DNA of 64,000 nt from CATQHW01 sp965243545 (GTDB taxonomy: Bacteria; Spirochaetota; Spirochaetia; SZUA-6; Bin103), in the NCBI GenBank assembly GCA_965243545.1, contig OZ251573.1:4216001-4280000 (forward strand). Reading direction: 5' to 3'. Below are positions 54,501 to 61,678 of the stretch, one piece after another. Made by a program: the position numbers and the translations under genes. The stretch's first letter is position 1. Each line of letters begins with the position of its first letter. The notes under the pieces are model-generated. The model worked only from the letters and a program-made list of their open reading frames with translations, had not been told where the DNA came from and ran no database searches.

Positions 54501-54846
54501 GGACGCTACGGAGCTCCCGGTCGGTCGGATGCTGCTCGCAAATGAGCGATTTCAGCGTCTTGGCGTGGTTGCGGAGCTTCGCAAGCGGCGAATGAAACGG
54601 CGCACAGTCCGCCGGATGCCACTTGCTGCCGTAGACATCTATCGTGCCGTGGGTGCCTTTTACGTCGATTACGTGGACGCAGTGTGGACCGAGTAGCGCG
54701 ATGTCGATCTCGAAGACGTCTTTCTCCTGTTTGAGCTCGAAATTATGGATGACAGTGAAGCTGTCCGGCAAGTGGTCGCGCAGGTAGGCTATCGCCTTCC
54801 GTTCGGACTCATTTATCGGCTTGCCGATGGGGACCACCTGCGCCAT
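51526..54846 (-). CDS. NERD domain - pseudokinase - Ser/Thr protein kinase - iron-sulfur PD-(D/E)XK nuclease fusion
   Basis: The 1106-aa product has four parts. Residues 1-~130: NERD nuclease-like domain (FEIDIAL, VIDVKG). Residues ~190-465: kinase fold with degenerate motifs (HRN at 327-329 for HRD, SFD at 347-349 for DFG). Residues ~500-755: kinase with intact residues (GRGGFAVVY, K534, HRDIKPSN 624-631, DFN 643-645). Residues ~825-1075: RecB/Cas4-type nuclease with D944, DWK 958-960 and four Cys (838, 1056, 1059, 1065) as in AddB. The tail is acidic. NERD plus kinase recalls BREX PglW; fusion to an FeS nuclease is unusual. The nuclease part looks GC-richer than the rest. ATG overlaps the stop of a NERD fragment; stop overlaps recJ ATG. 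Confidence 0.85.
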   Translation of the reverse strand: MAQVVPIGKPINESERKAIAYLRDHLPDSFTVIHNFELKQEKDVFEIDIALLGPHCVHVIDVKGTHGTIDVYGSKWHPADCAPFHSPLAKLRNHAKTLKSLICEQHPTDRELRSVHVDAAVLMTAPAALVQDPDGHDAPAVAYLQKCAAFFKSTKRIPDNRSTDIRTHFGKIRRTIVGRAQPKSAPTRYGNWQIEEKLGGTDRYTEYRARNTLLGAERDVTARLRVYPVDPYLPPKERQRERRRIENAFRALLSLPGHAHILTVREFFENESEDRLVLVTEDVVGHALRQHIRKSALTLTFDQKIAVVRDTLTALEHAHESKPQIVHRNLTPDAIIISKSGRTLVSSFDYARAGIGRASTIAEEIVDELDPRYQAPECAKDPSQASVASDLYAAGLVFYELLVGKPAWLSVDDMMEKNAVFPIKPSELNQGVKQDFDNWLQALCAFDIEDRPASAAVALAQFNSIVGSAERTAAANPEQPVAPVPTGLALDYATLQPGDDLHNRFRIEESLGRGGFAVVYRVFDSFADTRCVLKIIIKDRRSRFERLKQEYRILERLPPHSNVVPVIWADKMADDTPFILFEHVPGEPVSVLIEGGPLSPEDSKRVGRETLDGLRHLHANGVYHRDIKPSNLLWTDQGIRIIDFNVAAHIEDDESRTAGTRRYLPPDLDFGAEMSTEEKTDWDLFALGVTLYECATGSYPWDGDKPDSARPRDPTAYSRDLAPKFAQVLLRAIAPRRTDRFTSAVEFQEAIESSGAIDASNDDGELSEKLDGAKVSAAQEERSVNRRLSNTPAQVDAQTDDATIVPDSDAASNEPTGSAAAADDLILSQASLQDYRECRYRFRLRYLDRLEWPALRAEPAARNERRLRDGKAFHHMVHQYLLGVPAERLQELAEHRTGADGGEDPADWWRAFCEDRPADVPGQRFPEVKLAAQVAGRRLSATYDLIVVQEGERAVILDWKTTARRPREATVEQWMQTRVYPYLLARAGAVLNDGRALPPDRIEMRYWFAAHPRQPVVIRYDHDRFEEDGDLIADLVREISELPLDRFDRTERRDRCRLCTYRSLCDRGAAAAHGDVDEDGEHGWLSNEDDDEAATFDYAEAAEEPF

Positions 54847-55031
54847 CAGGCCGCCCTGTGGAACCAGATGCGACGCGTCTCGTCCGCGTTGCAGTAGTCG
54901 TCTCGGTTCGACCTCGCGCGAAGCGGCTCGTCGTCGGGCAACCCGTTCCTGAGATGGCTAAGCTCTTGTCGCTCCCTGTGGTGCTCGGAGGGAGTGATCT
55001 CGGTCCAAAGGTTGCTGGTCATCGTATGCAT
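54846..55031 (-). pseudogene. N-terminal fragment resembling a PglW-type NERD protein
   Basis: The 61-codon frame reads SNLWTEITPSEHHRERQ then LRNGLPDDEPLRARSN, very like the first ~40 residues of PglW-type NERD-kinases (W.E.T.SE..HERE...LR..LPD..P.RAWSN). After RSN the similarity ends and the frame stops at the ATG of the giant gene (TGATG). It could be a relic of a second NERD gene, or a coupled leader peptide for the downstream gene. Confidence 0.55.
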
Positions 55032-55080
55032 CCGATGGGGAAGTAAAACGTATACCGGTGAGACATGATGGTTATGAGCC

Positions 55081-57504
55081 CTACTTCTCCTGCTCGGTCC
55101 GCCACCAGGCGGCCAGAGCGCTGAACGCGGCGGCGGCGCGGACGTCGTTCTTTCGGCCGGTGTTCCAGGTGACGATCAGTTCGCGCCGGGCGCGGGTGAG
55201 GCCGACGAACAGCAGCCGCAGGCGCTCCCGAATGTAGTCGATGCGGGCGCCGTACGTCGCCTTGCCGCGCCGGTACTCGGCGCCGGCCAGCAGGCAGCGC
55301 GCCTCCTCACACGCCTCCGCCTCGGCGTTGAGGCGGTCCTGCAGGTACCACTTGTCTCCGATGAAGCGGTCGGCGTCCGGGTCGGCCGGAAAGTCGTAGG
55401 CGTTCACGGAGGTGAGGTAGACGCGGTCCCACTCCAGCCCCTTCGCCTTGTGCATGGTCGCCACCACCACCGCGCCGCGGTGGGCCGCCGGGTCGAAGCC
55501 GGCCTGATCCGGGGCGAAGGCGGCGAATCGCCGCCGGTTGTCGGCGACCGCCGCCAGATCGTCGATCAGCTCGCGGATGCCCCAGCGCGGATGCTCGAGA
55601 GCCGACCGGCGCAGGCCGACCGCCAGCCGAAACGCGACCGCCAGCTCGTCCGGCTGGTCGAACAGGTCCTGCGAGATGGTGAGCACCAGCTGGTCGATCG
55701 GCAGCGCAGCCGCCCGCTGCCAGCGGCGCACCCGCGTGGCGAACTGAGCGAGCCGCTCGCGACCGGCCGCATCGATCTCCTGCCGGTCCGGCCAGTCGCG
55801 GCCGAGCCGCGGCCACAGGTAGTCCTCCAACGCCTCGCAACGGCGCAGCCGGCCGGCGCACGCCTGCGCAGCCTTCCACACCGCCTCCCGGTCCCGGTCA
55901 TGGCGCCGCCACGCCAAGTAGCAGTCGGCCAACGCGTAGGCCGAGTCGGGGTCAGCCAAGGAGCGCAGCACGCGGCCGAGCGCATCGGCCACCGCCTTCG
56001 CACTGCCGGCGCCGCCGCTCAGCAGGCTCTCCACGCAACGGAGCCCGCGCCCTCGGATGGCCTGCGCCAGATCGGCCGCGCGATGGTTGCTGGGGGCCAG
56101 CACCGCGACGGTCGCCTGCGGGTTGGCCGGCAGAAAGCGGGCGAGCGAATCCGCGACCTCCGTCGCCTCCCGCTCCGGCGAGAACGGTTTGTCGTGGAAA
56201 ACGACCCTTGCCTGCCGGTCGGGCGGGTTGGGCTGCGGATCGCCGCGCGGCGTCGGACGGACGTGCGGCGGACCGAGCGCGTCGCGCGCGCGGACCACCG
56301 GATGGCAGGCGGCCGTCCAGTCGATCATCTGGTTGGCGGCGGCGATGATGCGGGGCGCCGAGCGGCCGGAGTCGGGAAGCTCCCGCGCCGCTACGTCGCT
56401 GCGGCGCAGAAAGGCGCGCAGAAACTTGGGATTGGCGGTGGTGAAAGTCTCGAAGATCGCCTGGTTGGGGTCGCCCACGCGCACCCAGTTGCCCTGCTCG
56501 CCGGCCAGCAGCGCCAGGATGCGCTCCTGCACGGCGCTGGAGTCCTGCGCTTCGTCCTCCAGGATATAGGGCCACCGTTCGCGGAGCCGACCGAGCAGCG
56601 CCGGGTCCGCTTCCAGCAGGTCCAACGCGCGCCAGATCAGGTCGTCGAAGTCGAGTGCGCCGCGGTACGAAAGGGCGCGCTGGTAGTCGGCGTAGAGCGA
56701 TGCGCCGGTCTCCGCCATGCAGGCGTCTTCATCACCGCCGGCGCCGCCGCGGTCGCGGAGCAGCCCCTGCAGCCGGTCGGGCGTCACACGCTTGCCCTTT
56801 GCGTAGCGTATGAAGGCTTCGGCCAGACCCTCGATCAGCTCCGGCATCCGCTCGCGCAACACAAATTCGCGGCGCTCCGGCGCCATCTCGGTATCGAGCA
56901 GCCACTCGCACCGGTGACGGTTGCCGCGTAACCAGGCGGCGGCGACCTGCCGCCGTATCCGGTCGCACTGGTCCTGGTCGACGATGCGGAGCGCCTCCGT
57001 CACCCCCGCCGCCTCCGGCCGCTCACGCAGGACGTCGCCGGCTACCGCGTGCAGCGTCCGCACGCGGTAGCCGACGCCGGGCATCAGAACCCGCGCCGCG
57101 GCGGCCGCGTCGACGCGGCGGCTCAGGTTGTCGCAGGCGGCGTTGACCAGCGTGACCACCAGGATCTCCTGGTCGCCGCGCAGCACCTGCAGGTCGAGGA
57201 TGCGGTCGACCAGCATGGCTACGGTCTCCGTCTTGCCGCTGCCGGGCACCGCCGCGATCCCCATCAACCCGCTACGGTACTCCAGCACCTTCTGCTGGCT
57301 CGGCCGCGGCGTAAACGGGCGCGGGGTTTGCGCGCTCGGGGCCGCAGGGCGCGGGACGCCGGACCGCACGGCTTGGGGACCCGGAGCCGCCTGAGGGGGG
57401 GGCGGACGCGAGGGCAGCGGGTCGGCGGGCTCAGGGTCGGCGGGACGGACGCGCTGGGCCGGGGCCGGCGCGGAGGCCGGGGCGGCAGCGCCGGAGGCGT
57501 TCAC
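55081..57504 (-). CDS. UvrD/AddA-type superfamily I DNA helicase
   Basis: The 807-aa product has a Pro-rich first 65 residues and then all SF1 motifs: AVPGSGKT (85-92), DFDDLIW, ILEDEAQDSS (motif II), VRVGDPNQAIF (III), GRSAPRII (IV), TMHKAKGLEWDRVYL (V) and LFVGLTRARREL (VI). It translocates on ssDNA using ATP and should unwind duplex DNA. It lacks a nuclease domain of its own. The GTG overlaps the preceding stop (GTGA). An AddA-like partner for the nuclease encoded at 51526-54846 is the inferred role. Confidence 0.9.
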   Translation of the reverse strand: MNASGAAAPASAPAPAQRVRPADPEPADPLPSRPPPPQAAPGPQAVRSGVPRPAAPSAQTPRPFTPRPSQQKVLEYRSGLMGIAAVPGSGKTETVAMLVDRILDLQVLRGDQEILVVTLVNAACDNLSRRVDAAAAARVLMPGVGYRVRTLHAVAGDVLRERPEAAGVTEALRIVDQDQCDRIRRQVAAAWLRGNRHRCEWLLDTEMAPERREFVLRERMPELIEGLAEAFIRYAKGKRVTPDRLQGLLRDRGGAGGDEDACMAETGASLYADYQRALSYRGALDFDDLIWRALDLLEADPALLGRLRERWPYILEDEAQDSSAVQERILALLAGEQGNWVRVGDPNQAIFETFTTANPKFLRAFLRRSDVAARELPDSGRSAPRIIAAANQMIDWTAACHPVVRARDALGPPHVRPTPRGDPQPNPPDRQARVVFHDKPFSPEREATEVADSLARFLPANPQATVAVLAPSNHRAADLAQAIRGRGLRCVESLLSGGAGSAKAVADALGRVLRSLADPDSAYALADCYLAWRRHDRDREAVWKAAQACAGRLRRCEALEDYLWPRLGRDWPDRQEIDAAGRERLAQFATRVRRWQRAAALPIDQLVLTISQDLFDQPDELAVAFRLAVGLRRSALEHPRWGIRELIDDLAAVADNRRRFAAFAPDQAGFDPAAHRGAVVVATMHKAKGLEWDRVYLTSVNAYDFPADPDADRFIGDKWYLQDRLNAEAEACEEARCLLAGAEYRRGKATYGARIDYIRERLRLLFVGLTRARRELIVTWNTGRKNDVRAAAAFSALAAWWRTEQEK

Positions 57505-59624
57505 GCCGCCTGCGCCGACCGCAGGACGGCGTCGATGGCGCGCAGGAACCGGCCGCGGTGCTCGGCGCCCTGTTCGTTGACGTCACAAAGGCCGAGGTGG
57601 ATGGCCGTCCGGCAGCGGCGCACCAACCCGACCGCCAGCCGGTACAGCCGATCGCGGCCGGCGGCTTCCGCCTCCGCTTCGCTCCACGGGCGGCCTTCCG
57701 GCCAGCTGCGGCTCAGCACGTACGGCTGCGTCAGCGGTTGCTGCAGCGGTTCGGACCAGCCGCGCGCGGCGACGTCGATCCAGAACTGATGATCGACCCG
57801 CCGGTTGCTCATCAGGAACGTCCATGCCGGCGCAAGCAGCACCGGTTCGTCCGCGCCCTGATCCCAGGCGTGAACGTACTGCGCGGCGATCACGCCGTCG
57901 GCGACCATCGCCGCGTACTCGCGGTCCGGGGATTCGCCGGCCGCGGCGAGCTCCTGTTCGGTCACCCACCGGAACTTGCGCACCGACTCGACCAGCTGCG
58001 CCGCCGCCGAGGCGCGGTCGTGGGCGCGGTGGAAGCCGTAGCCGGGCTGCGACAGCAGCTCGCCGAACAGCCGCTGCAGGAAGTGGTCGAGCCGGTCGGC
58101 GGCGGCGGCGCGGTAGTCTTCGATCCAGACGCGCAGCCCCTCGTAGCGCCCGCCGACGGTGTGGGTAATGCGTTCGTGCACGCCGGCCGGCGCGTCCGCG
58201 AACGGACGGAGCGCGGCGTCCGCGGGCGGCTGCGCCGGATCGAACAGGGCGCCGACCAGCACGCGGCCGCGCACCAGGTCGAGCCCGTCGATCGCTTCGA
58301 CCAGCGCATGGGTGACGTCGGCCGTCTCCACCGGCAGCCGCCACGACGGATGCGCCAGGGCGGCCAGCGCCAGCAGGCAGCGCGTCGCCGGCTCCTCCCG
58401 CAACGCCCGCGACGGGCGGTGTGACCGCGCCGGCACGCCGTGGTGGGCAAGCCGATCGACCAGCGCGAAGCGGAGCGAATCGGACAGATACGGGGCCAGC
58501 ACCACGATCTCGCCCGGCGGGACGCCCTCCTCGATCAACGCCGCCACCCGACCCGCCACCCAATCGAGCATCTCCGGGTAGTAGCGGTGGTGGGCGAAGC
58601 GGAGCACGCCGCCTTCGCCGGCCACGAGCCGCTCACCGCCCGCGCCGGCCGCGGCGCCGCGTTCGCCGGGCCGCAGCTGCCGCGCCAGCAGGCGCTCGAA
58701 CGCCGGCAGCGACGGCGGCGCCTCCGGGAGTCGTTTCTCCATCGACACCGTATCGTCGCACGCTTCGCCGAAGCGCCGGCCATCCTCGGGGTCGGCGCCC
58801 AGGAAGCGGCGGTAGCCGGCGTCGTCATCAAAGATCATCACCGCGGAAGCGAAGTCGGGCAGCCAGGAAAGGAGCAGGTCGTGCGCCACCGGCGTGTCCT
58901 CCTCCACGTTGTCGGCGATCAGGTGGCGGTGGAGCCGGACCAGGTAGCGCCGCGCCGGCGGCGTCTCCATGAGAAGCCCGAACACCTCCATCTGCAGCGA
59001 GAAGTCGAGCAGGCCGTGGCGCAGGCAGTGGCGCCGGAACTCGGTGGCGCAGGTCTGCGCCTGGCGATAGACCTGCGCCTGCATGGGGTCGCCGTCGCAG
59101 GCGGCGCAGAGCCGTTCACCGATGGTGCGGTAGTCGAAGCCGACCACCGCCGATTTGTTGAGATTGTCGAGCACCTGGCCGTAGATGCGGTTGCGGTCGA
59201 CCGCCAGCGACTCGAAGAAGCCGTCGCCCAGGAACGGCCGCAGTACGCGGTCCATATAGTATTGGGCGGTCTCCTGGGTCAGGAAGGCCGGCTCGCGGTC
59301 CGGGTCATGGAAGCCGGCCCGCTCGGCGACCAGCGGCCAGAACAGCTCCACCAGCCGCTTGGCCAACCCGCCGACCGTAGCCACGGTCACCGCCGCCCCG
59401 GCGGCGAGGGCCGGATCGCGGAGCGCCATGCGGTACGGCCGCTCCAGCGTCCGTTGCGGTAGCAGCACCAGGATCGAATCGGCGCGCACGCCGGCCTGCA
59501 GCAGGCGGCGCAGGCGCTCCACGGCCGCGGTCGTCTTGCCGGACCCGGCCGGCCCGGTCACGAACAGGCTGCCGCGCAGCTGCGGATCGGCCACCCGCCG
59601 CTGCCGGTCGGTCAGCGGAACCAC
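57501..59624 (-). CDS. AddB/RecC-like P-loop protein (helicase-type subunit, probably not an active helicase)
   Basis: The 707-aa product has one good Walker A (FVTGPAGSGKTT, 22-32) but a degenerate motif II (IADNVEEDTP) and no clear motif VI arginine finger. The middle resembles AddB-like inactive SF1 folds. It is coupled to the UvrD-like gene by a 4-bp overlap. Together with that gene and the separate FeS nuclease it looks like AddAB with AddB split into an ATPase-like and a nuclease polypeptide. This assignment is inference. Confidence 0.72.
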   Translation of the reverse strand: MVPLTDRQRRVADPQLRGSLFVTGPAGSGKTTAAVERLRRLLQAGVRADSILVLLPQRTLERPYRMALRDPALAAGAAVTVATVGGLAKRLVELFWPLVAERAGFHDPDREPAFLTQETAQYYMDRVLRPFLGDGFFESLAVDRNRIYGQVLDNLNKSAVVGFDYRTIGERLCAACDGDPMQAQVYRQAQTCATEFRRHCLRHGLLDFSLQMEVFGLLMETPPARRYLVRLHRHLIADNVEEDTPVAHDLLLSWLPDFASAVMIFDDDAGYRRFLGADPEDGRRFGEACDDTVSMEKRLPEAPPSLPAFERLLARQLRPGERGAAAGAGGERLVAGEGGVLRFAHHRYYPEMLDWVAGRVAALIEEGVPPGEIVVLAPYLSDSLRFALVDRLAHHGVPARSHRPSRALREEPATRCLLALAALAHPSWRLPVETADVTHALVEAIDGLDLVRGRVLVGALFDPAQPPADAALRPFADAPAGVHERITHTVGGRYEGLRVWIEDYRAAAADRLDHFLQRLFGELLSQPGYGFHRAHDRASAAAQLVESVRKFRWVTEQELAAAGESPDREYAAMVADGVIAAQYVHAWDQGADEPVLLAPAWTFLMSNRRVDHQFWIDVAARGWSEPLQQPLTQPYVLSRSWPEGRPWSEAEAEAAGRDRLYRLAVGLVRRCRTAIHLGLCDVNEQGAEHRGRFLRAIDAVLRSAQAA

Positions 59625-60304
59625 TGCGGATCAAGGCCGTCGGCGCGCATCGTCTCATCGTCTTGCATCCTGTCAAACGGAATCAGGCCGTTCCGCCTTA
59701 GCTCCGTATTGATCGTAGTTACATAACGGGCTGCGCGTGTTTCCCGCTCGCGCCGGCAACGTTGAAAATAGCGATCGGAATCAGACCATCGGCGCCGATC
59801 GCGGAAGTGTCCTATCTCGTGGAGCAAAGTGTGGTACAGTTGGGTATTTCGGATGGAGGAGCTGCTTGACCGGATGTTCCAGTAGCGACGGTCTCGCACA
59901 ACCTGGTGACCGTCGGCCGCCATCCTGCGTACTTCAAGTCTGGTCTCAGGATAGAGTGAAATGGGCCATCGAATCTTCTCGGTCGGGTTCTGCGCGTCGA
60001 GGTGTATCGCGCTACCGGCCCAATCAAGGTCTTGCCTGCCGAATACGACGCGGCCCCACACGGGCCTCAGCAGATTCTGCCTGCGGGTCGGCTGCCGTAA
60101 CACTATGGAGCGAATCCCCTCCCAATCGGCTGGGGGCGCGATGGCGAGCAGGCGGACTATATCTTCCACGGTGCAGTGATGGAAGAATCCTCGTATGGGC
60201 CGTTCGACGGCGAAGCGTATCTCACGCCCCGCGACCGTCCGGGAAAATCGCACGGGTTTATTCGGTGCCTGGTGGAAGGGTTGATCGGAGGACGAAGGAA
60301 CCAC
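59612..60304 (-). CDS. Putative HExxH metallopeptidase-like protein
   Basis: About 230 aa. LLHEIGHFRDRRRW is a zincin HExxH motif; a basic region follows (RRERETRAARYV). There is no signal peptide. The N-terminal part is Arg-rich with a few beta strands. The start is uncertain: GTG 60304, or ATG 60379 with a weak TAAGG. Its stop overlaps the start of the next gene by 13 bp, so it may lead the helicase-nuclease operon. Composition is lower in GC than its neighbours. Family not recognised. Confidence 0.6.
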   Translation of the reverse strand: MVPSSSDQPFHQAPNKPVRFSRTVAGREIRFAVERPIRGFFHHCTVEDIVRLLAIAPPADWEGIRSIVLRQPTRRQNLLRPVWGRVVFGRQDLDWAGSAIHLDAQNPTEKIRWPISLYPETRLEVRRMAADGHQVVRDRRYWNIRSSSSSIRNTQLYHTLLHEIGHFRDRRRWSDSDRYFQRCRRERETRAARYVTTINTELRRNGLIPFDRMQDDETMRADGLDPQWFR

Positions 60305-60439
60305 GTGAAGGTTGTCGCGTCCATGACCCTGCCTTGCGGTGCCTATATTTCTGTTTCGACGACGGGGGTCCCAGCTCATGCCTGCGGCCTTAGGTGCGGG
60401 GTCTCGGATGCCCGTTTCTCTTACCATGAAGGTGAAGAA

Positions 60440-60456
60440 CGGGGTTGTCAACCCCG
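60440..60456. repeat. Near-perfect palindrome upstream of the SDR gene
   Basis: CGGGGTTG, T, CAACCCCG: 8-bp perfect arms around one base, between two divergent genes. It could be an operator for the SDR gene at 60533 or a hairpin; no T-run follows. Confidence 0.5.
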
Positions 60457-60532
60457 CGGGCGTCACGAACACGCGCTCGCGGATTCGGCGGCCGTCGCGG
60501 AACGCTCGGCCGTCCGGGTGGTACGATGCGGC

Positions 60533-61309
60533 ATGGAACCGAACGTGAGCGATCTGCGCGTCGATCTGCGCGGTCGGCGCGCGCTGGTGACCGGCGGCGC
60601 CACCGGCATCGGCCGCGCCATCAGCACGGCGTTGATCGACAACGGCGCCGCAGTGGCGGTCGGCTACCGCGCGAGCGCCGCGGCCGCCCGCGAGTTGGCG
60701 GCCCGCGCCGGCGATGCGCCGGTGGCGGCGGTCGCCGCCGATCTGAGCGACACGGGGCAGGTCGAGCGCCTCTGCGCGGAGGCGGCGGCGCGGCTCGGCG
60801 GGCCGATCGACATACTGGTCAACAACGCGGGCGACGTGCTGGACCGGCGCCCGCTGCCGGAGGCGCCGCTGTCCGCCTGGCACGGGACGCTGGCGCTCGA
60901 CCTGACCGCGGTCATGCTCACCTGCCGCCTGCTGGCCCCGGCCATGCGCGAGCGCGGATGGGGCAGGATCATCAACGTCTCGTCGATCTCCGCCCGCACC
61001 GGCGGCGGGGGCGGCGCCACCGCCTACGTGGCCGCCAAGGGCGGCGTGGAGGCGCTGACCCGCGGCCTGGCCAAGGAGCTCGGCGCGGACGGCATCACGG
61101 TCAACGCCGTCGCCCCCGGCGTGATCCTCACGGCGATACACCGCTCCAGTACGCCGGAAGCCCTGGAGGCGCTACGCCTCACCACCGCCGCCCGGCGGCT
61201 CGGCCGGCCCGCCGACTGCGCCGGCGCGGTGCTGTTCCTGGCCTCGGAGGCGGCCTCCTACGTCACCGGCAGCACCATCCCCGTCAACGGCGGCATGCGC
61301 ATGGACTGA
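60533..61309 (+). CDS. Short-chain dehydrogenase/reductase (SDR, FabG-like)
   Basis: The 258-aa classical SDR has TGGATGIG, NNAG, VSSISA with the catalytic Ser, the YVAAKGG Tyr-Lys pair and YVTGSTIPVNGG. The second-strand pattern YRAS suggests NADP preference. Stand-alone, high-GC codon use as in the chromosomal backbone. The palindrome at 60440-60456 may regulate it. Substrate not deducible. Confidence 0.9.
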   Translation: MEPNVSDLRVDLRGRRALVTGGATGIGRAISTALIDNGAAVAVGYRASAAAARELAARAGDAPVAAVAADLSDTGQVERLCAEAAARLGGPIDILVNNAGDVLDRRPLPEAPLSAWHGTLALDLTAVMLTCRLLAPAMRERGWGRIINVSSISARTGGGGGATAYVAAKGGVEALTRGLAKELGADGITVNAVAPGVILTAIHRSSTPEALEALRLTTAARRLGRPADCAGAVLFLASEAASYVTGSTIPVNGGMRMD

Positions 61310-61409
61310 ATCGCGATCGTCGCGGCGTGAAGCAGCACGTTGGGAAGGAGAACCGGCGTCGAGGGGAGCTCGTTGACAACTTGACACCTCAAAGGAACGC
61401 TTGTGGGCC

Positions 61410-61652
61410 ATGAGGGTGATGTCCGTGGCCAAGCTGAAGGCGGAGTTTTCGAAGGTACTTGCCGACGTGCGGCGCGGCGAGCGCATCGGCGTGGTGTACG
61501 GGCGATCGAAGCAGCCGGTCGCCATGGTCGTCCCCTATGCCCCGGAGGCGGTCGGGACGCGGGAGATCGGCTTTCTCGACGGGAAGGTCACGATCGATTT
61601 CACCGATGGATACGAGATGACCGAGGATGAGCTCCTCGCGGGCGACGAATGA
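61410..61652 (+). CDS. Phd/YefM-family antitoxin
   Basis: About 80 aa: MRVMSVAKLKAEFSKVLADVRRG is the canonical Phd/YefM N-terminal DNA-binding half (sheet-helix), and VVYGRSKQPVAMVVPY follows. The C-terminal tail is acidic and should hold the toxin-binding segment. AAAGGA lies four bases before a TTG at 61401, an alternative start; ATG 61410 fits the family better. It overlaps a truncated PIN toxin start (ATGA). Confidence 0.82.
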   Translation: MRVMSVAKLKAEFSKVLADVRRGERIGVVYGRSKQPVAMVVPYAPEAVGTREIGFLDGKVTIDFTDGYEMTEDELLAGDE

Positions 61653-61678
61653 GGTATCTGCTGGACACGGCAACGTGA
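61649..61678 (+). pseudogene. Remnant of a PIN-domain (VapC-type) toxin start
   Basis: The coupled ATG encodes only MRYLLDTAT and a stop. MRYLLDT is the first strand of PIN toxins with the first acidic residue. The rest is missing and a DNA methyltransferase begins in its place, so the toxin was lost by recombination. Confidence 0.7.
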
